From Streptomyces sp. Ncost-T10-10d (lineage in GTDB: Bacteria; Actinomycetota; Actinomycetes; Streptomycetales; Streptomycetaceae): a stretch of 52,114 nucleotides of DNA. Location: positions 1 through 52,114 of the forward strand of contig NZ_FMDF01000047.1 in the NCBI RefSeq assembly GCF_900091955.1, in the 5' to 3' direction. The position numbers and the translations under genes are program-made. The notes below the pieces were generated by a model. It made no database searches. It was not told the origin of the DNA and worked only from the letters and a program-made list of their open reading frames with translations. Positions 23,482-31,739 of the stretch are shown one piece after another (within the stretch, counting starts at the first letter, position 1; each line of letters opens with the position of its first letter).

Positions 23482-26064
23482 ATGACCGATCCTCAGTGCG
23501 GACGTCCGACCACCAACTCCATGCGGCGTGCCCTCAAGCGGGCCCGCGACGGTGTCGCTCTCGATGTGACCGAGGCCGCGGTGCTGCTCCAGGCGCGAGG
23601 CGACGATCTGACGGATCTCGCGGCCTCGGCCGCCCGGGTGCGTGACGCCGGCCTCGAAGCCGCCGGCCGGCCCGGTGTCATCACGTACTCCCGCAAGGTC
23701 TTCATCCCGCTGACCCGGCTCTGCCGCGACAAGTGCCACTACTGCACCTTCGTCACCGTCCCCGGCAAGCTCCGGCGCGCGGGCCACGGGATGTTCCTGT
23801 CGCCCGACGAGGTGCTGGACATCGCCCGCAAGGGCGCGGCCATGGGCTGCAAGGAAGCGCTGTTCACGCTCGGCGACCGGCCCGAGGACCGCTGGCCCGA
23901 GGCGCGGGAGTGGCTGGAGGCCGAGGGGTACGACGACACCCTCGCGTACGTACGCGCCATGGCGATCCGCGTCCTGGAGGAGACCGGCCTCCTCCCGCAC
24001 CTCAACCCGGGCGTGCTGACCTGGACCGACCTCCAGCGGCTCAAGCCCGTCGCCCCCTCCATGGGCATGATGCTGGAGACGACGGCCACCCGCCTGTGGT
24101 CCGAACCGGGCGGCCCGCACCACGGCTCCCCGGACAAGGAACCGGCCGTCCGCCTCCGCGTCCTCGAAGACGCGGGCCGCTCCAACGTCCCGTTCACGAC
24201 CGGCATCCTGATCGGGATCGGCGAATCGTACGAGGAGCGCGCCGATTCCCTCTTCGAACTGCGCAAGACCGCCCGCGCCTACCACGGCATCCAGGAAGTC
24301 ATCGTCCAGAACTTCCGCGCCAAGCCGGACACGGCGATGCGCGGGATGCCGGACGCCGAACTGGAGGAGCTGGCCGCGGCCATCGCCGTCGCCCGGCACA
24401 TCCTGGGCCCGTCCGCCCGCATCCAGGCCCCGCCGAACCTCGCCGACGCCGAGTACGCGCTGCTCATCGGGGCGGGCATCGACGACTGGGGCGGTGTCTC
24501 CCCGCTCACCCCCGACCATGTGAACCCCGAACGCCCCTGGCCCCACATCGACGAACTGGCCGCCAGGACAGCCGAGTCGGGCTTTACGCTCCGCGAACGC
24601 CTCACCATCTACCCGGAGTTCATCCAGCGCGGCGAGCCCTGGCTCGACCCCCGCCTGCTCCCGCACGTCCGCGCGCTCGCCGACCCGGAGACGGGCCTCG
24701 CGAAGGAGGGCGCGATCCCCGCCGGCCTGCCCTGGCAGGAGCCCGACGAGGAGTTCGGCGCCACAGGCCGCACCGATCTGCACCGCACCATCGACACGGA
24801 GGGCCGCACCGGCGACCGCCGTGAGGACTTCGACGAGGTGTACGGGGACTGGGAGGCGCTGCGCGAAGCCGCCGCCCCCGGCATGGTCCCGTCCAGGATC
24901 GACACGGACGTCAAGGCCGCGCTCGGCCAGGCCGCCGACGACCCGACGAAGCTCACCGACGACCAGGCGCTCGCCCTCCTCCACGCGGACGGCCCGGCGC
25001 TCGACGAACTGTGCCGGATCGCGGACACCCTGCGCCGTGACGTGGTCGGTGACGACGTCACCTACATCGTCACCAGGAACATCAACTTCACCAACGTCTG
25101 CTACACCGGCTGCCGTTTCTGCGCCTTCGCCCAGCGGCGCACCGACGCCGACGCGTACACCCTCTCCCTGGACCAGGTCGCCGACCGGGCCGCGCAGGCG
25201 TGGGACGTCGGCGCGGTCGAGGTCTGCATGCAGGGCGGCATCCACCCGGATCTGCCCGGCACCGCGTACTTCGACATCGCACGGGCGGTGAAGGAACGCG
25301 TACCCGGCATGCATGTGCACGCCTTCTCCCCGATGGAGGTCGTCAACGGGGCGACCCGCACCGGCATGTCCATCCGTGACTGGCTGATCGCCGCGAAGGA
25401 GTCCGGGCTCGGTTCGATCCCCGGTACGGCGGCCGAGATCCTGGACGACGAGGTCCGCTGGGTCCTCACCAAGGGCAAGCTGCCCACGGCGACCTGGCTG
25501 GAGGTCATCAGGACCGCCCACGAGGTGGGCCTGCGCTCGTCGTCGACGATGATGTACGGCCACGTCGACCAGCCCCGCCACTGGCTCGGCCACCTGAGGA
25601 CCCTGGCAAACCTCCAGCAGGAGACCGGCGGCTTCACGGAGTTCGTCACCCTCCCCTTCATCCACACCAACGCCCCGGTCTACCTGGCAGGCATCGCACG
25701 CCCCGGCCCGACCGACCGCGACAACCGTGCCGTCACCGCCATGGCCCGGCTCCTTCTCCACCCGCACATCACCAACATCCAGACCAGTTGGGTGAAGCTC
25801 GGCACGGAAGGCGCGGCCGAGATGCTGCGCTCGGGCGCCAACGACCTGGGCGGCACGCTGATGGAGGAGACCATCTCCCGGATGGCGGGGTCGAGTTACG
25901 GCTCGTACCGGTCCATTCAGGACCTGGTCGCGATCGCGGAACTGGCCGGGCGCCCGGCGAAGCCGCGTACGACGCTGTACGGGGAGGTGCCCGAGGAGCG
26001 GGTGGCGGCGGCCGCCGCGTCCGACGGACACCTTCCGGAGCTGCTTCCCGTGCTGTCGGACTGA
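23482..26064 (+). CDS. fbiC: FO synthase (bifunctional CofG-CofH), coenzyme F420 biosynthesis
   Basis: 860 residues from the ATG at 23482; the open frame upstream is not conserved-looking. Two radical-SAM domains are fused. The CofG half carries C81-x3-C85-x2-C88 ([11 protein letters not shown]) and the CofH half C540-x3-C544-x2-C547 ([11 protein letters not shown]), each binding a 4Fe-4S cluster. Together they join tyrosine and 5-amino-6-ribitylamino-uracil into FO, the deazaflavin chromophore of F420. The fused form is typical of actinobacteria. It is monocistronic here. Confidence 0.96.
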   Translation: MTDPQCGRPTTNSMRRALKRARDGVALDVTEAAVLLQARGDDLTDLAASAARVRDAGLEAAGRPGVITYSRKVFIPLTRLCRDKCHYCTFVTVPGKLRRAGHGMFLSPDEVLDIARKGAAMGCKEALFTLGDRPEDRWPEAREWLEAEGYDDTLAYVRAMAIRVLEETGLLPHLNPGVLTWTDLQRLKPVAPSMGMMLETTATRLWSEPGGPHHGSPDKEPAVRLRVLEDAGRSNVPFTTGILIGIGESYEERADSLFELRKTARAYHGIQEVIVQNFRAKPDTAMRGMPDAELEELAAAIAVARHILGPSARIQAPPNLADAEYALLIGAGIDDWGGVSPLTPDHVNPERPWPHIDELAARTAESGFTLRERLTIYPEFIQRGEPWLDPRLLPHVRALADPETGLAKEGAIPAGLPWQEPDEEFGATGRTDLHRTIDTEGRTGDRREDFDEVYGDWEALREAAAPGMVPSRIDTDVKAALGQAADDPTKLTDDQALALLHADGPALDELCRIADTLRRDVVGDDVTYIVTRNINFTNVCYTGCRFCAFAQRRTDADAYTLSLDQVADRAAQAWDVGAVEVCMQGGIHPDLPGTAYFDIARAVKERVPGMHVHAFSPMEVVNGATRTGMSIRDWLIAAKESGLGSIPGTAAEILDDEVRWVLTKGKLPTATWLEVIRTAHEVGLRSSSTMMYGHVDQPRHWLGHLRTLANLQQETGGFTEFVTLPFIHTNAPVYLAGIARPGPTDRDNRAVTAMARLLLHPHITNIQTSWVKLGTEGAAEMLRSGANDLGGTLMEETISRMAGSSYGSYRSIQDLVAIAELAGRPAKPRTTLYGEVPEERVAAAAASDGHLPELLPVLSD

Positions 26065-26184
26065 ACGTGTGCCGACGCCGGTCGGACCGTGCCGTCCCCA
26101 CGGCGGCGGGGGAGGGGCCGCGGCAGCCGGAGCGGGCCCGGTCCGTGCCGCCTGCGCTGTTTCCTCCGCCCGGCGCCGGGGTGC

Positions 26185-27075
26185 TCAGGCGGGTTCGGTG
26201 ACGCCGGCGAGGAAGCCGCGCATCAGGTCGGCCACGGCGTGCAGCCGGCTCTCCAGCAGGAAGTGGCCGCCGGACAGGAGGTGCACCCGGGCCGTCGGCA
26301 GGTCGCGGCGGAAGGCCTCCGCGCCGGCCGGGCCGAAGATCTCGTCGTTGCGCCCCCAGACGGCGAGCAGGGGTACCTGGCTGGTGCGGAAGTACTCCTG
26401 CACCGCCGGGTACTGACGTGCGTTGGAGGGGTAGTCGGCGTAGAGCCTGAGCTGGATCTCGGGGTTGCCCGGCCGGTTCACCATCGCGTGGTCGTGGTGC
26501 CAGGTGTCGGGACTGACCGTCTCGGGGTCCGCCACCCCGTGGACGTACTGCCAGCGGATCATGTCGAGGTCCAGGCTGCGGCGCAGCGGCCCGGCCAGCG
26601 ACTCGTCGTCAGGGTTCCGTGCGTACGCCCACAGCGGATCCCAGAAGGAGGGGACGAAGCCCTCCTCGTAGGCGTTTCCGTTCTGGCTGACGATCGCGGT
26701 GATCCGGTCGGGGTCGCGCAGGGCGAGCCGCCAGCCCATGGGGGCTCCGTAGTCCTGGACGTACAGGGAGAACGTCCTGATGCCCAGCTCGTCGAGGAGC
26801 CGGTGCTCCATCTCGGCCAGGGAGTCGAAGGTGTAGTCGAAGGCGTCGGGAGCCGGTGCCGACGAGAACCCGAAGCCGATCATGTCGGGAGCCACGACGT
26901 GATAGCGGTCCGACAGGAGCGGGATCAGGTCGCGGAACATGAAGGAGCTGGTGGGCATGCCGTGGAGCAGGACGACGGTCGGTGCCGCCGGGTCGCCCGC
27001 CTCCCGGTAGAAGACGTCGAGTCCGTCGATCTGCGCCGTGCGGTGGTGGACGGTGGCCGGAGCACAGGAATTCAC
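26185..27075 (-). CDS. Haloalkane dehalogenase / epoxide hydrolase-like alpha/beta hydrolase
   Basis: 296 residues from the GTG at 27075 (GGAG upstream). The oxyanion HGMP loop is at 38-41, nucleophile Asp108 in SLYVQDYGAP, an acid at Asp244 (GRNDEIF) and the catalytic base His271 (GGHFLLE). An aspartate nucleophile in VQDYG marks the haloalkane dehalogenase/epoxide hydrolase branch rather than esterases. The cap domain spans about 135-225. Substrate unknown; cytosolic, no signal peptide. Confidence 0.85.
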   Translation of the reverse strand: MNSCAPATVHHRTAQIDGLDVFYREAGDPAAPTVVLLHGMPTSSFMFRDLIPLLSDRYHVVAPDMIGFGFSSAPAPDAFDYTFDSLAEMEHRLLDELGIRTFSLYVQDYGAPMGWRLALRDPDRITAIVSQNGNAYEEGFVPSFWDPLWAYARNPDDESLAGPLRRSLDLDMIRWQYVHGVADPETVSPDTWHHDHAMVNRPGNPEIQLRLYADYPSNARQYPAVQEYFRTSQVPLLAVWGRNDEIFGPAGAEAFRRDLPTARVHLLSGGHFLLESRLHAVADLMRGFLAGVTEPA

Positions 27076-27337
27076 GGGGTCTCCAAGGCTGGGAGGCGTT
27101 CTGTCGGCGCGGCGCGGCGGGACGGGGGCGGAGCGCCGCGGTGGCGCGAAGGGAGATCCGACCACCCCGGCGGCCGGGCGACCCAGCGACCGGGCAGGCC
27201 CTTTCTGGTCACCGTAGGTGCGGGACCCCCGGCCCGCACCTCGGCGCCCGCACCGGGGCGACCGGCCTCCCCCGGGAGGGGCGGGCGCATGGGCCCGCCG
27301 GGGCCGCGAGGCGTACCGGCCCGACGGGAGGGACGGG

Positions 27338-27560
27338 CCGGTGGCGGCGCGTCTCGGAGTCGCCGTCGGCGGCTTCACCGTCCCGGCGCCGGCGGCCGCG
27401 CGGAGCGATCAGCGTCCGCACATCGTCGCGATCATCCTGATCTGTGCGGCGGGTTACGTGGGCCTGCTGACCGCGCCCGCGTCCGCGCCCGCCGTCTGGG
27501 CACTGGTGCTCGGGACCGGTCTCGGCGGCGGCCAGGCACTGGCCGGAGTCCTCTACGTGA
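27338..27560 (+). pseudogene. Remnant of a CynX/NimT-type MFS transporter gene
   Basis: The plus-strand frame reads GVAVGGFTVPAPAAARSDQR, then HIVAIILICAAGYVGLL, then APAVWALVLGTGLGGGQALA. This resembles two adjacent helices and loop of CynX-type MFS proteins. There is no start, RBS or remaining domain on either side. It could also be a chance hydrophobic frame, but the GxGxGGxxALA helix is characteristic. Confidence 0.4.
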
Positions 27561-27598
27561 AGCCCCCGCACCGGCCTCTGTAGAACCCATGCGGCGCG

Positions 27599-28876
27599 TC
27601 ACATCACAACAGGGCAATCGTTGCCCGACACGGCACTACGAGTTGGTAGCTTTCGGATCCCGGCCACCGGGGAGCACAGGATCCACACCACGCTCAGCAC
27701 CGCCCCGGCCGTGCCCACCCACAGTGCTGTCCGCAGCCCGGCCGCCTCCCCCAGCGCCCCGCCCGCCAGGGCTCCGAGGGGCCGGAAGCCATGGTTCAGG
27801 GTTCGGTAGGCGCCCGTCACGCGAGAGCGCAGTGCGTCGGGTATGAGCGCCATCTGGAGCGAACCGGCCGCGATGTCGACGAACATCACGCCGACGCAGG
27901 AGACGAACTCGGCGACGAGGAGCGTCCCGAGCACCACCGGCAATGCCCCGCCCGTGAGCGGCACCAGCATCAGCGGCACGGTGAAGAGGGCGAACCCCGC
28001 GACGATGGACGGCCCGACGCCGATCCTCCGGACGACCGCCCCACTGACCGCCGCCCCGATCAGCCCACCCACCGCCGCGACACTGAGCACGGCTCCGAAC
28101 ATGCCTGCGCTGAGGCCCAGTTGACGTGTCGCGTAAAGCACGAAGAGGGTGTGGAAGATGTAGTTGAAGAACTGCACATTGCCCGACGCCATGAACATCG
28201 CCCGCATCGAGGGCTCCCGGAACACCCAGCGCATCCCCGCCGTGAAATGTCCCTTGGCCCGCTCGACGGGCGGCGGCTCCACGGACCGGATGCGCGCGAG
28301 CTGCCCGGCCGAGACGACGTACGTGAGTGCGTCAGCGAGCAGCGCCACGGGCGCGGTCAGGATCTGCACAAGCACGCCGCCCGCACCGGGACCCGCGAGC
28401 CAGGCCATCGAGCGGCTGCCGTTGACCAGGGAATTACCCTCCACGAACTGCTCGGTCGACACCAGCGACACGAACAGTGTCGCGTTGCACACCTCGAACA
28501 GCACCGTCAGCGCACCGATCCCGAAGGCCACGCCGTACAGCTGCCAGAGCGTGAGGGCGTCCAGCGCGTACGCCACCGGGAGCGAGACCAGCAGCACGGC
28601 TCGTGCCAGATCGGTGGCGATCATGACGTCCCTGCGCCGCCCGCACCGGTCGGCCCAGGCCCCCGCCGGAAGGTTCAACAGCAGTGCGGGCAGCAGCTCG
28701 ACGGCCTTCAGCCAGCCCATCTCCGCCGCGTCCGCCCCCAGGACGAGCACGGCGGCGAGCGGGATGGCGATCAGCGATATCTGGTCCCCCGCCAGTGAAA
28801 TTGCCTGTCCCGTCCAGTACCGCCGGAACGCCCGGTCCCGCAGCAGCGCGGGTATCAGCGCCTGAGGCCGCTTCAC
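27599..28876 (-). CDS. MFS transporter (MFS_3-type efflux)
   Basis: 425 residues from a GTG at 28876 that overlaps the ArsR-type gene stop by 4 nt (GTGA). Twelve hydrophobic segments and the MFS loop LPAGAWADRCGRRRDVMIATD after helix 2 are visible, as is FRRYWTGQAISLAGDQIS in helix 1, characteristic of the enterobactin-exporter/MFS_3 group. It is probably a proton-driven exporter under the control of the co-transcribed regulator. Confidence 0.88.
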   Translation of the reverse strand: MKRPQALIPALLRDRAFRRYWTGQAISLAGDQISLIAIPLAAVLVLGADAAEMGWLKAVELLPALLLNLPAGAWADRCGRRRDVMIATDLARAVLLVSLPVAYALDALTLWQLYGVAFGIGALTVLFEVCNATLFVSLVSTEQFVEGNSLVNGSRSMAWLAGPGAGGVLVQILTAPVALLADALTYVVSAGQLARIRSVEPPPVERAKGHFTAGMRWVFREPSMRAMFMASGNVQFFNYIFHTLFVLYATRQLGLSAGMFGAVLSVAAVGGLIGAAVSGAVVRRIGVGPSIVAGFALFTVPLMLVPLTGGALPVVLGTLLVAEFVSCVGVMFVDIAAGSLQMALIPDALRSRVTGAYRTLNHGFRPLGALAGGALGEAAGLRTALWVGTAGAVLSVVWILCSPVAGIRKLPTRSAVSGNDCPVVM

Positions 28877-29532
28877 GGCGCGTCCTCGGGAGCCACGTGG
28901 GCGATTCGCAGGAACTCCACGATGCGCGCGCCCTCGGGCCGCAGCGCCGGATCGTCGTTGCGCCCGTCGTACGCCCTCAGTAGTTCGCTGATCTGCTCGC
29001 GCAGCTCGACCAGTTCGCCGGCGGTCAGATACAGCTGGTGGTCGCCGAACTCCTCCGCCTCCCGCCACTCGCGCGGCAGCCGATGACGCTGTTCCATGGC
29101 ACGCGTCAGGCGTTCGAAGTACAGCTCGGCCACCGTTGTGCTCAGCGCCACCGCCGCCTCGTCCACGGCCGTGTCGTCGGAGTGCGCCGGCCACGACGTG
29201 TACTTGGCGACGGCTCGCCACGGTTTCTCCCGGCCCTGCCCGCCGCCGGCCTGCTCGACCAGCCCGTACTTGGCGAGCATGCGCAGGTGGTAGGAGCAGC
29301 TGGCGACGGACTCGCCGATCAGCTCGGCGGCCCTGGTGGCCGTGGAGGGCCCCTCCCGGCGCAGCATTCCGACGAGCCGCATCCGCGTGGGGTGCGCATA
29401 CGCGCGCAATGCGCGGGGGTCGCTGAGTACGGTCTCCCGCACCGGCGTATCCGGCACGCCGGTGCGCTGCTCGTGGGCCTCACGGGCTTTACATGCTTCA
29501 CGTGCCTGATCGGCTCGGTCTCCAGTCACCAT
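28873..29532 (-). CDS. ArsR-type winged-helix regulator
   Basis: 219 residues. The winged helix at about 38-100 (LRAYAHPTRMRLVGMLRREG, RAAELIGESVASCSYHLRML, KYGLVEQAGG) is of the HTH_20/ArsR class. The C-terminal 110 residues (YTSWPAHSDD ... RAMEQRHRLPREWREAEEF ... ISELLRAYDG) form a ligand/dimerisation domain without metal-binding cysteines, so it is probably not a metal sensor. It is coupled to the MFS gene by a 4-nt overlap. A palindrome directly upstream suggests autoregulation. Confidence 0.87.
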   Translation of the reverse strand: MVTGDRADQAREACKAREAHEQRTGVPDTPVRETVLSDPRALRAYAHPTRMRLVGMLRREGPSTATRAAELIGESVASCSYHLRMLAKYGLVEQAGGGQGREKPWRAVAKYTSWPAHSDDTAVDEAAVALSTTVAELYFERLTRAMEQRHRLPREWREAEEFGDHQLYLTAGELVELREQISELLRAYDGRNDDPALRPEGARIVEFLRIAHVAPEDAP

Positions 29533-29540
29533 CTATAGGT

Positions 29541-29565
29541 ATCTTTAGAAAGATTTCTTTGTCAA
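29541..29565 (-). promoter_or_regulatory. Promoter and operator of the ArsR-MFS operon
   Basis: A perfect palindrome ATCTTT-AG-AAAGAT (29541-29554) lies 9 bp upstream of the ATG. On the minus strand a TTGACA -35 box sits at 29565-29560. The operator lies between the -35 box and the start codon, where binding would block transcription. The leader is very short. Confidence 0.6.
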
Positions 29566-29575
29566 GGTTTCTTTA

Positions 29576-29887
29576 TCAAGGCCTGCGGAAGGCGATCGCG
29601 CGCTGGACCGGGCCTCTGCGCGTCGCTCTGTCCGGCTTCGGCGGGCAGGGTGAGGATCGTCAGACGCTGACCGACGGCACCCGGCTCGGCCGGGCAGACC
29701 GGTGCGCGCGCCCTCCACGGACGACGGGGATGGCGCTGACCGCGCACACCGGCCTCCCCTGCCCGCATCGTCCAGTTGACGCTCGACGGCGTGTTCAGCG
29801 ACGGAGAAGCAACGCTCCCTGCTGTCCGGAGAACGGCGAAGCCCGCGGTCGACGGGCTGACCACGGGCGGAGCGTTGAACGCCGAGC
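29576..29887. other. Gene-free stretch
   Basis: About 310 bp between the ArsR promoter and the RHH-DUF397 gene. I see no ribosome site, family resemblance or strong palindrome in it. Confidence 0.4.
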
Positions 29888-30298
29888 TCAGTGACCGGCG
29901 ACAAACCCCACGAAGGCGGCCCAGGCGGGGGCGGTGATGACGAGTGCGGGGCCGGTGGGGGTCTTGCTGTCGCGTACGGGGACGAGGCCGGGGAAGTTGC
30001 GGGCTACCTCGACGCAGTTGTTGTCGCGCCGTCGGGCGTGCATTTTCTCGGCTGCCATCGCATACACGTTGGCCAGGACGTCCGGCCCCTGATCGAACTC
30101 CTCATCGGTCAGGGTGCAGCCCATGCGGTCACGCAGCACTTTGCGGGTAGTGGCGACACGCTCGGAGATCTGGGCCGCGGTGGGCTGTTGGGCGGCCGGC
30201 TGACCGACGAGCCGGCCCAGACTCAGCCCGCGTTCCTCGGCCAACTGGGCGAGGTGGTCGCGCGTTTCCTCAGGCACCTGAATGGTCGTAGTGGCCAT
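29888..30298 (-). CDS. Ribbon-helix-helix antitoxin fused to a partial DUF397 domain
   Basis: 136 residues. Residues 1-30 (MATTTIQVPEETRDHLAQLA, EERGLSLGRL) are a CopG/RHH DNA-binding fold. Residues 40-90 continue as an antitoxin-like tail (VRDRMGCTLTDEEFDQGPD region). From residue about 92 the sequence becomes the C-terminal two-thirds of DUF397 (NCVEVARNFPGLVPVRDSKT, PTGPALVITAPAWAAFVGF). No toxin gene is adjacent. The chimera is in frame and ends normally, so it may be expressed; alternatively it is a deletion scar joining an antitoxin gene to a DUF397 gene. Confidence 0.75.
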   Translation of the reverse strand: MATTTIQVPEETRDHLAQLAEERGLSLGRLVGQPAAQQPTAAQISERVATTRKVLRDRMGCTLTDEEFDQGPDVLANVYAMAAEKMHARRRDNNCVEVARNFPGLVPVRDSKTPTGPALVITAPAWAAFVGFVAGH

Positions 30299-30321
30299 GG
30301 ATTCACCATAGAGCCACTACG
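30287..30321. promoter_or_regulatory. Inverted repeat around the RHH-DUF397 start codon
   Basis: A perfect 9-bp inverted repeat CGTAGTGGC / GCCACTACG (30287-30295 and 30313-30321, spacer 17) flanks the ATG at 30298. This is typical of antitoxin autoregulation and supports the RHH half still being a DNA-binding protein. Confidence 0.55.
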
Positions 30322-30489
30322 GCTCACGGGTGGCTGCCGCTCCAGGACCCGGAAATCACCGGAGAATGCCGTTCAAAAGTGATCGCAGGATCTACTCCGT
30401 ACATACGGTTCAGCCCCACAGCTCACCGTTCCCATTCGATTACAGTGCTGCGCAGTCGCACCGGGCGGGCCGACGGGGAAAGGGGCACG

Positions 30490-31614
30490 GTGACCACGGT
30501 GACCACGCGAACCACAGCTGTCTGGGGCCGTGCCGAGCAGCAGGACTTCCGCAGCCGGGTGCGCGGCGCGCTGCTGGGCGGGGCCATCGGGGACGCGCTC
30601 GGCGCGGGCGCCGACGGGCTCACGCTCGAAGAGATCCGGGCGGCACACGGCGCCGATGGCATCACCGACTTCGTGCCCGCGCACGGCGGGCGCGGCCGCG
30701 TCACCGCCGTCACGCAGCTCACCCTGTTCACCGTCGACGGGCTGATCCGCGCCCAGGTCCGCCGCGACACCGGCGCCTGGCATCCGCCCACCGATGTGCA
30801 CCGCGCCCATCTGCGCTGGGCCGCCACCCAGCGGGACTGGGGGCCCGACGAACGCCGTAAGGACAACGGCTGGCTCGCTCTGCAGGAGTGGCTCTACGCC
30901 CGCCGCGCCCCCACCCGGGAATGCCTCACCGGCCTCGGCGACACCACCATGGGCACGCTCGACACGCCCAAGAACCCCACCGCACGGGACTCGGCGGCCC
31001 TCACCCGGTCCGCCCCGTTCGGGCTGCTCGTCGGCTGGGAGCCCCAGCTCGTCCTCCAACTGGCCGTCGAATGTGCCGCCCAGACCCACGGCCACCCCAC
31101 CGCCCTGCTCTCCGCGGGCGCCCTCGCCGTCATGGTGCACGGGCTGGCCCGCGGCGAGACCCTGGACGGCTCCGTCCAGCACGCCCTGGCCCTGCTCGTC
31201 GAGCGCCCGGGGCACGAACCGGTCACCGAGGCGCTGAAACAGGCACTCGGCACCGTACGCCAGGGCATTCCGGGACCGGCCCTGATCGAGTCGCTGGGCG
31301 CCACGGACGCCGCTGAGGAAGTCCTCGCCGTCGCCGTGTACTGCGCCCTGGTCGGCGAGGACGTGCGGCACGGGCTGCGGCTGGCCGTCAACCACGGTGG
31401 ACCTTCCGCGGCCACCGGAGCCCTGTGCGGGGCGCTGCTCGGCGCGCTGCACGGCGAGACCGCGCTGCCGCCGGCCTGGCTCGCCGAACTGGAGGGCCGG
31501 GCCACCCTCCTGGAACTCGCCGACGACTTCGCGATGGAAATGACGCAGGGCCCCGCCCTGCACAGCCCGGCGGCCGCCGCACCGGGCTGGCTGACCCGCT
31601 ATCCGCGCGGCTGA
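30490..31614 (+). CDS. ADP-ribosylglycohydrolase family protein lacking metal-binding residues
   Basis: 374 residues from the GTG at 30490. The DraG-type fold is evident (RGALLGGAIGDALGAGADGL at 25-44, long helical body, final NHGG...GALCGALLGALHGE). Both metal motifs are altered, however: the canonical TDDT is TAVT (residues 72-75), and the canonical GGDxDT near the C-terminus is GGPSAAT (303-309). Without these aspartates the di-magnesium centre that removes ADP-ribose cannot form as usual, so a binding, non-catalytic or different activity is likely. It converges with the symporter gene. Confidence 0.85.
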   Translation: MTTVTTRTTAVWGRAEQQDFRSRVRGALLGGAIGDALGAGADGLTLEEIRAAHGADGITDFVPAHGGRGRVTAVTQLTLFTVDGLIRAQVRRDTGAWHPPTDVHRAHLRWAATQRDWGPDERRKDNGWLALQEWLYARRAPTRECLTGLGDTTMGTLDTPKNPTARDSAALTRSAPFGLLVGWEPQLVLQLAVECAAQTHGHPTALLSAGALAVMVHGLARGETLDGSVQHALALLVERPGHEPVTEALKQALGTVRQGIPGPALIESLGATDAAEEVLAVAVYCALVGEDVRHGLRLAVNHGGPSAATGALCGALLGALHGETALPPAWLAELEGRATLLELADDFAMEMTQGPALHSPAAAAPGWLTRYPRG

Positions 31615-31622
31615 GCCCCGAA

Positions 31623-31696
31623 AACAGGAGCAGGAGGGGCGAGGTACGGACACCGCCGCAACAGGAGCAGGAGGGGCGGGGTAAGGACACCGCCGC
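31623..31696. repeat. 37-bp tandem duplication
   Basis: Two adjacent copies (31623-31659 and 31660-31696) differ at only two positions. They lie immediately after the ADP-ribosylglycohydrolase stop. The second copy provides the left arm of the terminator. Confidence 0.8.
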
Positions 31697-31713
31697 GTCC
31701 GTGCCCCGCCCCT
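31672..31713. terminator. Bidirectional terminator
   Basis: AGGGGCGGGG (31672-31681) pairs with CCCCGCCCCT (31704-31713), between the convergent glycohydrolase and symporter genes. Confidence 0.65.
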
Positions 31714-31739
31714 CGTCCCTTTCCGTACAGCCGTGAGCG

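Noticed and set aside
23359..26031. 890-codon minus-strand frame opposite fbiC
   Set aside because: Antisense to a textbook FbiC; Gly/Val/Arg-rich shadow composition.
26069..27846. Very long plus-strand frame opposite the dehalogenase-like gene
   Set aside because: Antisense shadow of a well-supported alpha/beta hydrolase with intact catalytic residues.
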